Source: Bactrocera neohumeralis (Eukaryota > Arthropoda > Insecta > Diptera > Tephritidae). From it: a stretch of DNA of 64,000 nt. The notes below the pieces were generated by a model. The model made no database searches. It was not told where the DNA came from and worked only from the letters and a program-made list of their open reading frames with translations. The translations under genes were made by a program, and so were the position numbers. Positions 1 to 12,700 of the stretch are shown one piece after another. The stretch lies in assembly GCF_024586455.1 (NCBI RefSeq), contig NC_065923.1:53041237-53105236 (forward strand). Reading direction: 5' to 3'. Within the stretch, counting starts at the first letter, position 1. Each line of letters begins with the position of its first letter.

Positions 1-504
1 TTTTAAATGACAACAACAATAAAAAACGCGTTCAAAATGTATCATACACGATTTAGCACTCCTTATTTACGAGTAAAACTTGTGAAAAGCACAAACATTA
101 AAACGAAATTTGAAAACTTTGTTTTGAATAAATATTTGGAAACGCGATCAATAAAACAATTAAAACGAAAAATAAATCTCGACGCGACGTAATGTATGTG
201 TAAACAGATATCTCGACGTAATGACGTCTAAACTGCTTTACTAAGGAAGCACATAGTAAAGAACTCTGCAGAATAAACTAACGGCATTGGGGGCATTAAC
301 ACTGGCAAATACATAGGCTGACATATCTTTATATGTTAAGGTAAATAGATCAATACATATATAAGTGGGTATGTAGTAATAAGTACGTATACTAGGGTAT
401 GACTTAAGAACTTAAATATCTTACCAAATGTTTAACAGATCCTTCTTATGAAGATGATATATAATATTGTCAATTATTGCGAAAGCATTTATTCAATAGT
501 AAAT
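1..504. other. AT-rich stretch without recognised content
   Basis: The 61-codon frame at 7-192 has no splice context or similarity I recognise. Nothing else is seen. Confidence 0.4.
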
Positions 505-604
505 AATTTATAATTTTTAGCCCTGAACAGGATATATTAAGTTAGCGACGAAGTTTATAACAGCGAGAAGGAAAGGCGGAGACTCTATAAAACATAACAA
601 TTGA
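505..604. repeat. Dispersed repeat family B fragment
   Basis: CCTGAACAGGATATATTAAG, CGACGAAGTTTATAACA and AGAAGGAAAGGCGGAGA align with the starts of the family B copies at 37665 and 44130. Confidence 0.65.
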
Positions 605-1170
605 GTGATTGTGCAAGAACTTAAGCCACTCGACATTCCCAAACCGACAGCGTTTCGTTCTATGGGCTCTTAAAAAGTTCCAAGAAGATCCTACGTTTTC
701 GAGACAAATTTCGTTCAGCGCCTAAGACCCATTTCTGGCTCAATTGGTATGTAAAGAAGAAAAATTACCGCATTTGGAACGAAGAGCAGCCTGAAGAGAT
801 TCAAGAGCTTCAATTTCATCCAGAAAAAACAATGGTTTGGTGTGGTTTGTGGGCCGTAAGATTTTTCATGTTAGTATATGTAAAGTCTAAAGTCTATGCG
901 GACAAACCCTTTTCGACTCAGGCCTTGGAGCAAAACATCAAGTGTGTCGTCCGCCTGTTACCAGTCAAAATGCTCGAAAGAGTCATCGAGAATTGGACTC
1001 AACGGATGGACCATCTGAAACGTAGCCGCGGCCAACATTTGAAAGAAATAATCTTCAAAAAATAAATGCCATAGAATGTTCTTTCGAATGATAATAAACA
1101 CTCCAATTAGATTTGAAGTTTCTGTGTTTTATCTTTAAAAAATTAGGGAACCACAAAATGGATCACTTTT
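605..1170 (+). pseudogene. Mariner-like (probable DD41D) transposase remnant with internal deletion
   Basis: Reads LKPLDIPK, RFVLWALKKFQEDPTFSRQI, HFWLNWYVKKKNYRIWNEEQ, and PEKTMVWCGLWA. It then jumps to YVKSKVYADKPFSTQALEQN and finishes at TQRMDHLKRSRGQHLKEIIF. Several frameshifts lie before 760. The segment with the second and third catalytic Asp is deleted near 860-870, so it cannot encode an active enzyme. The 832-1065 frame is the fused remainder. Confidence 0.8.
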
Positions 1171-1214
1171 TACTTTTATTAATGAATGCTGAGTTGACTT
1201 AGTCAGATCCGACA

Positions 1215-1330
1215 GTTTATACGTGTATCGAACTTAAATTTGCACATGGTCATTTCTTCCTAAGAAGCTACTCAAGTTGTTGTATGAAAACTTTTTCATT
1301 TGGCATGATGTCTTCACGAAAATACCGTAC
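1215..1330. repeat. Dispersed repeat family B fragment
   Basis: Contains TGTATGAAAACTTTTTCATT and GATGTCTTCACGAAAATA, resembling internal blocks of family B (TGTATGGAAAACTTTC...TATCTTCACGAAATTTG). It lies just downstream of the mariner-like remnant ending near 1170. Confidence 0.5.
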
Positions 1331-1439
1331 AGCAATAAGAAAAATACCTGCAGAGATTATTATTGTTTTTTTATTAAACCCTTTACAAAGTAGTCTTCTG
1401 GAAGTTTATTAAATATGATTGTTTCTAATATCCACTTTT

Positions 1440-2170
1440 GGTACTTTTAGATCATTTTTACTTGTATATCAATATCTTCTTCTTCTTTAGTGGCTTCTCC
1501 TTCCAGCTGTTTGGCGCCAATTGGAGATTCTAGGAGATTCCTTTTCCTCTGTTTCCCCCGACGGGTACTGCGTCGAATACTTTCAGAGCTGGAGTGTTTT
1601 CCTTCACTGGGAAGACTTGAGCTAGGCATTGTAGCCGCTGTCTCTGAATTCGCTGAACTATGTCAATGTCATCGTATTTCTTGTACAGTTCATCGTTCCA
1701 TCGAATGCGACACTCGCCGTTGGCAATGCGCAAAGAACCATAAATCTTCCGCAGAACCTTTTTCTCGGAAATTCGTAACGTCGACTTATTAAATATTGTC
1801 ATCGTCCATGCCTCTTAACCATATAACAGGACAGGAATAATGAGTGACTTATAGAGTACGAAGTAGCACCTGTTGGCAAGAGCTATTCTGCGTTGGATTT
1901 CGAAGCAGACCCATTTGGTTCGCTTCTTTATCCAGTCTGGAGAAAGCAGAACTAACGGCACGCATGTTCAGGCCAATAATATCAATATCATTCTTATAGG
2001 AGATTGTACTTGCTCGTTTAAGCTCTGCAGCTTGAATTATTTTCTCCAGGAGTAGATTGAAGAAGTCGCAGAGCAGAATTCGCCTTGTCTGAAATTTCGT
2101 TTGGTATGGAACGGCTCGGATAGGTCCTTCCCAATAGGTATAGCTTGTGGTATTGCTCAACGTCATTTTA
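1440..2170 (-). pseudogene. Non-LTR retrotransposon reverse transcriptase, C-terminal part, frameshifted
   Basis: On the minus strand 2166-1849 reads TYWEGPIRAVPYQTKFQTRR, ILLCDFFNLLLEKIIQAAEL and NDIDIIGLNMRAVSSAFSRL, equivalent to the region after the RT active site. The frame at 1802-1530 continues STLRISEKKVLRKIYGSLRI and RWNDELYKKYDDIDIVQRI. A third frame carries LESPIGAKQLEGEA. The same tail occurs at 53300-53650 and 20700-20920. At least two frameshifts make it inactive. Confidence 0.8.
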
Positions 2171-3650
2171 TATCAATATACGTTCATTAATTTACTAAAA
2201 ACTAACGGATAAAATTACTCCGAGCTCCACTGACCTTCAAAAATAATAATGCAAGCGGTCATCTGAACTTAGTGTGTGACTATGTAGCCCTTTAAGTAGT
2301 TTAAATACAGACCGAAACAAAAGAAGATTTCACTCGATGGACCCTCACCTCTCCCTAGCGGTTATTGACAGGTCCTTTTGTTGATATTATTCGGTAACTA
2401 TTGAACCAATTCAAGACCTTTAACAATTGATATTGGCTTGGGGAATCAAAAAGTCACCAATTGCTCACCATATCGCTTACATTCGCCGTTAAGTGACACC
2501 AGAAGCCGCTTAGGAAGATTGAAATATTTCATACTGAAGGCGAAAAGTGAATCTAATAACTCTTTCGAACTTATATATTGTACCGCTTTGTAACTTAGGC
2601 CTTCATCATTGTTCTGAGGGGACTAGACTAGAATCATGCCACCTTCAATCGTCCAATAAATAAAGTTCTATAAATTAAAGGTTGCACATATATGATAAAT
2701 AAGATAATTTGAGGCATCATATTTATCCCTATTCTAGCTGCTTAGCATAAAACCTAGAATGTATGAGGTTGTGTCAATAAGGCCTCTGGCTTAGATAGAT
2801 TGTAAACCCTTTATACAAATCATGCGTCGAATATTCTGACCTAAAACCATAAGCCATAAGTCTAACAAAAGACCAACCAGAGTAACCAGCAGGTCGCTTG
2901 ACTGGAAATTTAGCAAGGAGAATCGGTCAGCAAATGTCCGAATCACCTGTGATGGCGTAAAGGCCACAGTCTTTAACCGTTTATAATAACGCAACATTTT
3001 AGAGGCCCTTTGCCTTACAGAGAAGTAGCAAGGAAAAAACATCAATCTTAAGTATCCGTAGCACATTTGCCCATGGGTTGTTCAAGTCTGATAAAGCATC
3101 GTTTTGTCTGCGATTCGTGGAACTTTGACAGAGGCACACCACTCACTGTAGGAGAGTTTATGAAGATATTCGTCGTATGTGAACCAAACGGGGTTAGATC
3201 GCCGAAAAAACAGCCCTTGGCCCGATAAAATCCGGGTAAATACCGGTGCGTAGAAGCGGCTGTCGCGGGAACGAATTATGAGCTTATGATATGGTATGGT
3301 ATATCTCAGATGGAAGTGAGGTTATAGATTAACTTGCTGCGCTAGCCAGTTAAGCTAGAGTGTCCAATACTTGGCAATGCAACTATCGTCTATCTTGATC
3401 GATGGAAACACCCACCCACTGATATATGGAGCTCACCATCTGTTGTGGTTGTTGTTGTAAATACATCAAATATTCCGCAAATTAAATTGAGAAAGACTGT
3501 CGAGTTAACGGCGCTTAGTAGGATATAAATCTGGCTAGCTTGCTAGTAGACTCGACTGTCGTGGGACCGGCGACCGCCTTCGGTGTAGAATCGCTTACAA
3601 TTGAAGATCTATAGTACTTCAGCTTAGGCTTACTTTATTTATTTCAATTG
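2171..3650. other. Intergenic stretch, probably old repeat debris
   Basis: No recognised gene. A 91-codon minus-strand frame (3066-2791) has no motif I recognise. Around 3200-3280 a block of higher GC content (ATAAAATCCGGGTAAATACC) looks like transposon debris, without firm assignment. Confidence 0.4.
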
Positions 3651-4394
3651 GATTGATTATATAATACATAAATACAATAATAAAATAAAAACATATTTGC
3701 GTACAAGTTCAACGGCAATAAAATATATACAGTTTCAATAATACAAAGATTTTACAAAACAATGTTTAGCATAGCCAATCGCTCACAAGGAAATACTGTA
3801 TAAATAATTTTAGTTTTGCTAAGAATTTTGAAGATTAACTTTTTTAGTAATTTTAATTGAGAATATTTGTAATTAATTGGCGCTTCATGTAACAATATAA
3901 TAATTTGCATGTTAATTATTAAACGATTTTTATTTTTAACAAAATAGTAAAATATGCTCTGATAATATTTGGTAAGTGTACTAATTGGTTATTGAAGCTA
4001 ATTTGATTAACATTCTCGTATGTGTGTATGCTGTGTGTGTAAACATGCAGATATAGAGTAGTAATAGGTTTATATAAGGTTTACATGTGAAACATATAAA
4101 GAATGCATATATTATATAAGTATATAAATGGTATATATATATTATATGTAAATATTTTACGCGCAAGTTCAGCGGAATGAATAAGAAACGTGTCAAACTC
4201 GCACACTATGAACCGAAGCAACACTGCCAGCTAGTTAACCGTATATTGCAACAATTTTTACTACTTAAATCATATTTTCGTCTATGTTTTATAAGTTGTG
4301 ACGTAGTTTGTGGAGTTGCTCTACAGGTTAGACATTATGTAAAAAATTGTGAACAAATGTATTTAGAGATTTACTGCTGCTGTTATTGTAACAG
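3651..4394. other. AT-rich 3' flank of Wbp2
   Basis: Low-complexity AT-rich DNA with TATATA and GTGTGT tracts near 4020-4150. On the minus strand this is the Wbp2 3' UTR region. AATAAA words on that strand (TTTATT on plus, near 3634-3641) are possible poly(A) signals. Confidence 0.45.
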
Positions 4395-5971
4395 TTACTG
4401 ATTCTTCTTATTAGCGCTGTCATAGTTGGGTGGCAGAGCCTAAATGAAAAAATTAAATGTTTTAATAACTTTTAAAATAACAGATAATTAATGCATACAT
4501 CATAGGCTGGTGGCAAGTCGCTCGGCGCAGCATTATTGGAATATTGGTTGTAAGTTGTATTTTGGGCGCTGGCCATTGCCTCGGCTTCTTTAGAATCTGT
4601 GAAATTAAATATGATTAAATTCGAATAACTTCAAAAATACTAAAACTGCTACTTTTCATATGAACAAAGCAAATCAGAACAGAATAAAAGTTAGAAATGT
4701 CAAAATGCATAACAATGCTTACATTTAAATCAACTTTATCATTTTTTTTTTTAATTTACAGTATTGAAATTTACTTTCTTCATGTACTAACACACAATAC
4801 ACACAGAGAAAAAGTATTTACGGGAAAATAACTGGTATTGGTATAAACGCAAAATTGACACAAGGCTGTGGTGTATAGTACGGATAGTAATAATATGTGG
4901 TATTACCTGTAGACAATGAAAGTTAAAGCGTTTAAGTAAAATATATGCAAGGAATATATGTGGGCGCGTTTGCGTGTGAGAAAGAGTGTAGCTTCTCGGC
5001 TTTTTTGTGTGTGTTTTGGCAACTTTCAAAGTTCAAAATTAACAATTAACAAAACTCAGAAGTTCAAAAGATCGTATAGTACCTGTGAGGGATTTGATTT
5101 TTGGACGTATGGTTTTTGCGACGTTAAATATTTGTAGTTTAGGCGGTTGCATACTTGTGCGACTCTTTTTTAAAACACTGCAGGCGAAATTTACAAAATA
5201 AAGTAATTAAATAAATACTTTTCAAATTCGAGGTTCTTATAACAGGTGTTAAGACATGTGTGATTGATGCACTGGTGTTAGAAATTGAAGAATTTTCGTT
5301 TGATACCAAATTTTAGATAATGTTAGGTTATGATGAAAAAGTAAAATTGACTCGGAATAACTGTAACCATTATTAAATGCACAGATTAGTATTTACTTAC
5401 TTGCTGGTGGCATGCCAAAGCCCATTGCACCGGCCGCAGCTCCACCTGGTGCACCGCCTGGTGGTGGGTAACCTCCCGGCTGAGGATAGCCACCGGGTTG
5501 ATGGCCGGGATTGTAAGCCGGATTGTAACCGGGGTTATATGATGGATTGTAGGCACCGGGGGCGCCCGGAGGATAACCGCCTGGTTGGCCGTATCCACCA
5601 GCCGCGTAGGGTGGTGGCTGATTTCCAGGTGGTGGTTGTTGTTGTGGCTGTTCGGATGGTGGTGCTGAAAAGCCGTTCCAGGCTGGTGCATCGTTGTTTC
5701 CGTATTGAGGCTGTGGGTTGCAAGCTCCTTGCGGCTGTTGTGGATTGTAACCAGATTGTGGCTGTTGTGGATTATAGCCAGCGTATGGCTGTTGTGGATT
5801 ATAGCCTGCATATGGCTGTTGTGGGTTATAGCCGGGTTGCGCATATGGTTGTGGTGTATAAGCTGGTGCTAAGTATGCGAAAACGCGCATGGTGGCAGAA
5901 GGGACACAAAAGTTAGCATTTGAAAATGTGTTTAAAGTGACTTAAAGTAGTAGTAATGTAAGCAAAGTGTT

Positions 5972-6014
<43 letters not shown>

Positions 6015-7115
6015 AAGCAATAAAGCACCGAAACCACTAACTACACATATATGTACATATATAAGCGGCACACTATTGTAACAAAAGCCGAGAAGTCTTA
6101 CACGATTTCCACGTATAAAGAATTATCCAAAAATAATATTTCATTTTTACTTACGTCCGCCAATGCCTGGATATGGTGGTGGATTATCGCTTACAAACAC
6201 CGTGCCGTTGGCTGGGCCACTGAACGCCTCATGTGTAGGCAGCCAACCGTAGTAACCTGGTGGTGGCTGATAGGCCGGTGGTGGAGCCTCATGCCAAGCG
6301 CCTGCTGGCGTATATGGTGGTGGATCATCGTTTGGAGCGCCACCACGATGGTAATTGCTTTGAGCAGTACTAGCAGCGCGTAGCAAAGCCTGACCGTACT
6401 CAATCGCTCCACCGGACTTAAAATGCAACTTGAACTTTACCTCGCCAATAAAATTTCCGTTTGGTTGCGCACGAACCTTGGCCTTAATGTAATTGGCGCC
6501 AAAGACTGGCTGCTCCAACTCAACCTAATATACATAAAAAAACGTTATATTAGTACAAATGTATCTATACATATTATATATAAATATATATTTTACATCT
6601 GAAAGTGCTATAAAAGGTGCACTAAAAGATTGCAGCTGATCCGCCGGTTTTTTGTTGTTAAATATCAGCCGGTGTGACGTCAGATAAATACGTCCTTGCT
6701 TTGAGCCTTTAAAGACAGGATTATCCTGACCGGAGAAATCCATAGTAACGCCATCACTATGCAGTAATATGCTGAGGATAAAAAGAAATGTTAGAACATA
6801 TTATGTATGTGCATTGCGAATAAAGTAGTAATAAAGAATTTGCATACGTCATATCTTATTTTACAACCTGACGTAAATACATCAAAAGAGCTAATCTACG
6901 TAATATAGATTAAACAGCTAAAAGAATGTGCACACATATTATTTAAAATATAGCTTTCTTTACATAATATTGCCTGCTAAATAAATTAAACAAATTAATG
7001 TTCCTCAGTATGCAGAATTACATTTCAAAGGAAAATTGGTATTTAACTATATTACTTACTACTCTCCGGCATGAATCAACACTCCATTATTGGCGTGTGC
7101 CGTATTTACAGACAT
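4395..7115 (-). CDS. Wbp2: WBP2 homologue (WW domain-binding protein 2), complete six-exon CDS
   Basis: Coding exons on the minus strand: 7115-7060, 6771-6597, 6524-6155, 5868-5401, 4596-4499 and 4439-4395. All junctions are GT-AG and the phases agree, giving 1212 nt and 403 residues. The protein starts MSVNTAHANNGVLIHAGEY and continues ILLHSDGVTMDFSGQDNPVF, the GRAM (PH-like) domain of the WBP2 family over roughly residues 1-125. The rest is Pro/Tyr/Gly/Asn-rich, with seven PPxY motifs (DDPPPY, PPPAY, NPPPY, GPPAY, QPPPY, LPPAY, LPPNY) and tandem GYNPQQP units. One PPAY is completed across the exon 3/4 junction and the last two lie in the small final exons. PPxY motifs bind WW domains; family members are known co-activators of YAP/Yorkie. 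Human WBP2 is about 261 aa, so the tail here is longer. The gene lies divergently from the ENOX gene. I assigned the introns by eye, without transcripts. Confidence 0.93.
5977..6010. repeat. (TA)n microsatellite in Wbp2 intron
   Basis: An uninterrupted AT/TA run of about 34 bases in the intron between the 6155-6524 and 5401-5868 exons of Wbp2. It follows a CATACATA tract and is likely length-polymorphic. Confidence 0.9.
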
Positions 7116-7249
7116 TATCGGGTAATATATTTAACCACTTCTATATTTCAGGTTTTAATATAATTACTATTATTAGAACACGCAATTCTGAAATTTTCTC
7201 GAACCACAAAAACCTAATTACAGATGAATCACTTTTATGTTTTGGTATG

Positions 7250-7350
7250 TTTTGTTGTTGACTTTCGGTAGTTATGAAAAATCTGCCGAAAGGTGTCGCA
7301 AAAGGCTAAACATATGATTCTAATGCCTGTAGCACAAATGGTACGTCAAA
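7250..7350. repeat. Diverged direct repeat, copy 1 (pairs with 9170-9275)
   Basis: Shares blocks AAAATCT, CGAAAGGTGTCGC, TTCTAATGCCTG and GTACGTCA, in the same order and spacing, with the second copy. It lies just upstream of the Wbp2 start codon. Later shared words such as GATTGYGCAGGA (near 7753 and 9276) suggest that the original unit was longer and copy 1 has been interrupted. Confidence 0.75.
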
Positions 7351-9169
7351 TATAAATGATTAGATTGAAGCACATGCAGGGATAATTATTATCACTTTAC
7401 AACCAAATATGTTAAAGAAATAGACATTCATGGTAGTAAGACCGTAATCAATAACAAAATCACCTACGAAATGGTTACAATTATTGCTTGACGTTATTCA
7501 TGAAACAATTCATTTATTACTTCTCACATGTCTATATTGTCAATTACTTTATTACCATTATTAGTTCAAAAAATTTTACATTTATAATTAATTATTAATA
7601 AAAATTACATTATTTTCTACTTAGTTTAATTGTCAATTTGGCAACAGCCAAGAATTTTGTAAACAATATGGTAAAGGATATGTACCAAAACTATTAGCTA
7701 AAAAGGTGCGCACAAAGCAACAGCTGAAAGGCGTCAACTGGCAACTGTCAGATTGCGCAGGAGTTTAGTTTCTATTGCGATAAAAATGGCAGACTAAGAC
7801 AGGAAAATGGTTGCATGTTATTATTTGCTTAAAATTGCTAAAATTTTTTCATCAAAATTATTGATTAAACTAAAAGTTTCAATATTTTTTTTAAATGAAA
7901 TCAGATATTTTTAACGTAGATTCTTTATAAGACTGATATTATTGGCAAATGTAAGAAAAACTTAGTTTTATATTTGTGCCTCTTTTTAAGAATGGTAAAA
8001 TAATGAATTTTCACCACAACACATTTTAGTAGAAAATAAGCAACCATGTCCAGAAATTGTGTAATAATGGAAACTGAATATAAGTTTTATAATTTTCAGA
8101 AATGAAATTTCATAATAAATTAATTATGTCGAGTAGTTATTATAAAAGAAAACTAGCTTCACCATCAACAAACGCATTGAACATCTCCAAAATCCTATTT
8201 TAAATAATAAAATGAGCATTACCAGCACAACGTTAAATTGCATCAATTTTTGTAATGATTAAATCAAAAACAAATGAACAATTCGTCGTACACAGATAAC
8301 CGATGTCTTCTATGATTGTGAGGTCGGTGGTAAACAGGACTATCTTCTCATTTGAATAGTTGCTTTCAACGTAAACATGGAATCGAAAATGTGTGAATCT
8401 CATGTCTTAAAGGCGTACATCAACAAACTATTAAGTTTGTAACAGAATCTAGTTGTTGTGTAGATATCATGTGTCCAGTGTTTTAATTATTAATAATAAA
8501 TATCAGCAACAGTATTCCTTTAAGTGTAAATCATACCGCCAGAAAATTTATTTGTACACTTTTCATAACATATAGTATATATCATTCAATGTATTTAATT
8601 ATTATTTAAAATGTACTTTCCGAATCTAAATACACTCTTAATTCTGTTTTTACCCGGTTTGAAAATAAACAATTTTTAATATTTTACACTATTTTGTTCC
8701 ATTTATCACAACTCAACATTTTATTGAGCTTAAAACACAACTTTTGTGAAATATGCCCAAATTGAAAGAAATTTCCTTTTTGCCGATACAACCAAGAACA
8801 ATGGTCAGAGAAATTGTAAATAGCACAAACTTAGAGGAATGCTCACTGTGTTTTTATACGTTTTTTTGAAGAACCAATCTAACTTGTAAAAAAATTAATA
8901 ATAATACGTTAAGTTTTTAGGTGAAGAATTTTTAAGGAAATGTTGTACATATTTTCATTGCAAAGTGTAGAATTATCTCTACAGAGATAATTTCATAACC
9001 AAAATTGAAAATACATGTATATAAATAGAGCAAAATTACAGCGTTTTTGGATTTGCGCAACCCATTTTGGTCTATCGCCACCCTGACTCAGGAAAACCGG
9101 CAAACATGGTATAGGTTGATGGTATTGTGGTGATTATGGGACTACTTATTCCTATCTTTCTTTTTGACA

Positions 9170-9275
9170 AACTTTGTTGTAGATTTTCAGCTGTTTTGGA
9201 AAATCTATCGAAAGGTGTCGCGAAATACTAAGCAATGGTTCTAATGCCTGCAACACAAATAGTACGTCACTGGAT
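9170..9275. repeat. Diverged direct repeat, copy 2
   Basis: Second copy of the repeat at 7250-7350, in the same orientation, about 500 bp upstream of the ENOX start codon. It could be an old transposon fragment or a duplicated regulatory block; the sequence does not decide. Confidence 0.75.
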
Positions 9276-9789
9276 TGTGCAGGAAAGCTGGGTGAACGCA
9301 ACGAAAATAGTTATCAATTGGCATCCAAAAGTTTTAAAAATTGAGTGATGCATTGTCACAAATCCGTAAGCAAACTGAAAAATTGAGCTCAACAGCCCTT
9401 TTGAAGTTACACAATTCGAAATACAAAACACCTTATTGTTACTCCTTTGATATTAATAAAAAAAAACGTTATTGCATTTACAGCTTTTTAATGGCGTGAA
9501 TATTTTCAAAAACTTTAATATTATTAGCTCAAAATGAAACTTTTTACATATTCTAATTTAAAAAAATTTGCTAATATTTAAAAGAGTCAAAAATTTTAAT
9601 TTCGCTTAGTTCAATTACGTTCGGTTGGCAGCACTGGCAAATTATATTTTCATTTGAGAAATAGAGAATTTTGTAAATAGTCGTTGTGGCAAAATAAAGA
9701 ATAAATGAAACTTTTCTGGTGAAAAAAGGGAAACCAAATGTTGCAAATGAAACATTGTGAAGCAGTTCAATTAGACGCTATAAAGTTTA

Positions 9790-12700
9790 ATGGATTTCAA
9801 CTATACTAACTTGGAAAAAATGTGTAAGTACATTGGCTACGTAACCGGTGAAAAGTAGTAAAAATCCAGCACTTGCAGAAATTATTCTAAACTATATTTT
9901 TAAGCATAATCCTACTTTTTGAAAACATGAAGTCATTTTGTTCAAAATTTAAGGTTTTTTTCTACAATAATATTATATTTTAGTGCATTGCAAAAATTAC
10001 AAGCTCTTCATTTTTTTCAATTACTACCGTCTTCATTTTCGCATTATTCTTATTTTATTTTCTTTCATTTTGCTTTTGTTATTTTTCGTTTCATTCCACT
10101 TGTTTCGGCCGCTTTGCTAATCGAATTTTTATTTTGATGAACAGCTGATTTTATTATTTTTCTTCTGTTTTGATTACTATTGTAAACATTTGAATTTTTT
10201 TCGCGTTTTTGTTGCAGTACCCCTACTCGGTTCCATATCTAGCGGGAACACCCTAAACAATAATCAGAATTTTATCAACCAACTGGCTGCTGCAATAAGT
10301 ACCGCAGTTGGTGCAGTGAATGCGGTGTCAACCAATCCCAACAGCAATAATATGGCTGTAACTACGAATATGCGTGATCGAACACCAGAACCACCACCGG
10401 CTCCTAGATTTACCTCGAATTCACCAATCACAGTAAAGACGAATCGTGGTACCGCACCAATGGATATTGAAACTGAATCAGAGGCAGCGCCTATATCTGC
10501 AAACGCTAGTCTTAATGGAACTACTACTGTTCACACTGCAGCCGACCCAAATTTGCCAGTTGATAAGCTGACAATGAGCGTGCACAGCGCTAATATGTTT
10601 ATGAATGGTTTTATGCCACCAACGGGCACAGCTGCTGGAATTACAGCAAATCCCTACTTGTTCTTTCCTTCAGCCGCGTCAACAAATGCTGCATCAACAT
10701 CAGCAGCTGCAATGGCCACGCCAGTGACTAATCAAATGTTTATGGATCCGACAGCAATGTTGGCAGCTATGCAGCAAATGCAACAAAATTATGCTGCTAG
10801 CTTTGCCGGCACTTTGCCTAATAACGAAAACTGTGTCAATGGACAACCCGTTGCAGCAAATGCCCCTGGTATGACACATTACTATTAAATAATTCATGTA
10901 AAAGTTAAACTAAATAAATATTTTCTAAAGTTAACAGCATGAAAGAGGTGATTAAAACCAAGAATTCCATACTGTTTCCACCCAATCCAAATGCGCCACC
11001 CCCCACCACACGAGAACGACCGCCTGGTTGCCGCACAGTATTTGTCGGCGGTCTGCCTGAAAACTGTACAGAGGATCTGGTACGTGAAATATTCGAATCT
11101 TGTGGTGAAATCACAACACTGCGTACATCGAAAAAGAATTTCTGCCACATACGCTATCGTCACGAAGCGTCCGTTGACCGCGCCATCTATCTCTCTGGCT
11201 ATCGCATACGTATCTCTAACTCTAGCGAACCGTCAAATTTTGGACGCCTACATGTTGACTACGCGCAAGCCCGCGATGATCTCTACGATTTTGAGTGCAA
11301 GCAGCGTCAATTGCAACGTGAGCAACGGCACAAGGAACGCTTGTCTATCGATCGTACACGTTCTCAATCGCCGCCACCCATACCACATTACAATGATCAT
11401 GAAGCATCAATGGTAGCCGAGCATTTGCGTAGCGGCGACACTTTCGTTAAAGCCGTACAAACAATTGCAATTTGGCTGGAGCGCGGCGACTGCACAAAAC
11501 GCAATGCCAACATGTTTTACTCCATGATACAAAGCACACACGCCCATGTGCGGCGTCTACATACTGATAAGCAGCAGTTGGAAGATGATCTACGTAAAGC
11601 GCGTGAAAGCTACCGCAAACAAATGCTGACTATGTCCGCACAGTGTAAGTATTTGACTTGCCTATTTCTTCAAAGTAGTTGAAAATTAGTTTAACTTCGC
11701 GGCGCTGAGTAACTGCATTTGCTCGCTTTATACTTATTTAGGGTGGTAGGCGCAGTTTTGCAATGAGTTACTGTGAATTTTTAACTTTTTATAGCAAACG
11801 GAATATTTTCCAAATTGCGTTTTTAAGGCGACGTCGCTCATAGTACTAACATTGAAATGACATTTGACAGAAACATTAAAATGCTTTATTTATTTATTTT
11901 TCTCAAGTCACAAAGCAATAAATACCCATTGTTTTATTAATTTGAATTTAGTGTTATTTAATATTTTCAAAATTGGAAAAAATCGACCAATTTAAATTGC
12001 TTAAAGGCAAATTCATTCCGAGTTTGTTAAAAGTGCAAATGTGACATTTTTTTTTTTGAGAATTTAATATGCGTATGCCAGTTTTATTTTAATGACTATT
12101 AAAAACCACATTAAATGACTTTGCCTTTAGTAACTGCAAGACCCTAACACATACATATAAATATTATGCCTGCGCCGACTTTAGTTTTAAAGGTAACTTC
12201 AATTTCGGAATACATGCAAAATTTTGAAAAGAAATGGAAACAACAAAGGGCGTAAAGGTTTGTAAAAGTACTAGCGACAGGTAAATTGTAAATTAATGCT
12301 AAGCATATAAGTTCTCGAAGAGCGAAGGAAGCTCTTTGACTGATGTATGTAGTTTGTCCGGAATTAGTGGTAACTATAGAAAATCAACTGCCGTAAGAAT
12401 CAAATATTTTCCTCGTGACTCTGTATAGCCTTTCAGCCATTACACTCTACTTTTTAACGTTTTTTATTTGCAAAACATGCATTTCCTTTTAAATTTAAAT
12501 TTGAATGAAAGAAGTACTCAATCTATGAATAACAGAAGTATATAGCCAGCGTGCAAGCAAAGAAACCAATCAATCAAACAACCAACCAACCCTCTCCCCT
12601 CTTTATTATTGTTATTATTATAATTGCATATTCAGTCACTCAGATTGAAAAAGTGTTCAGTGCTGCAAGTCACAAGAAGGTTTGGGACCATTTCACCAAA

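Larger units (their letters stand above)
7116..9789. promoter_or_regulatory. Divergent intergenic region between Wbp2 and ENOX start codons
   Basis: This AT-rich stretch of 2.67 kb separates the Wbp2 ATG (minus strand) from the ENOX ATG (plus strand), so it must contain both promoters and 5' leaders. I found no long ORF and no convincing TATA/Inr pair. It contains two diverged direct copies of a segment of about 100 bp, at about 7250-7350 and 9170-9275, which share a GAAAGGTGTCGC core. Confidence 0.6.

Noticed and set aside
3981..4196. 71-codon minus-strand frame rich in Tyr/Ile/His
   Set aside because: Translation of TATATA and GTGTGT tracts.
5377..5916. 179-codon plus-strand frame opposite Wbp2
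   Set aside because: Shadow of the Pro/Tyr/Gly-rich Wbp2 exon on the other strand; no splice context or independent similarity.
6525..6743. Wbp2 translation starting at the internal Met (MDFSGQDNP)
   Set aside because: The family has conserved residues upstream (ILLHSDGVT and NTAHANNGVLIHAGE), found in frame across a spliced first exon at 7060-7115.
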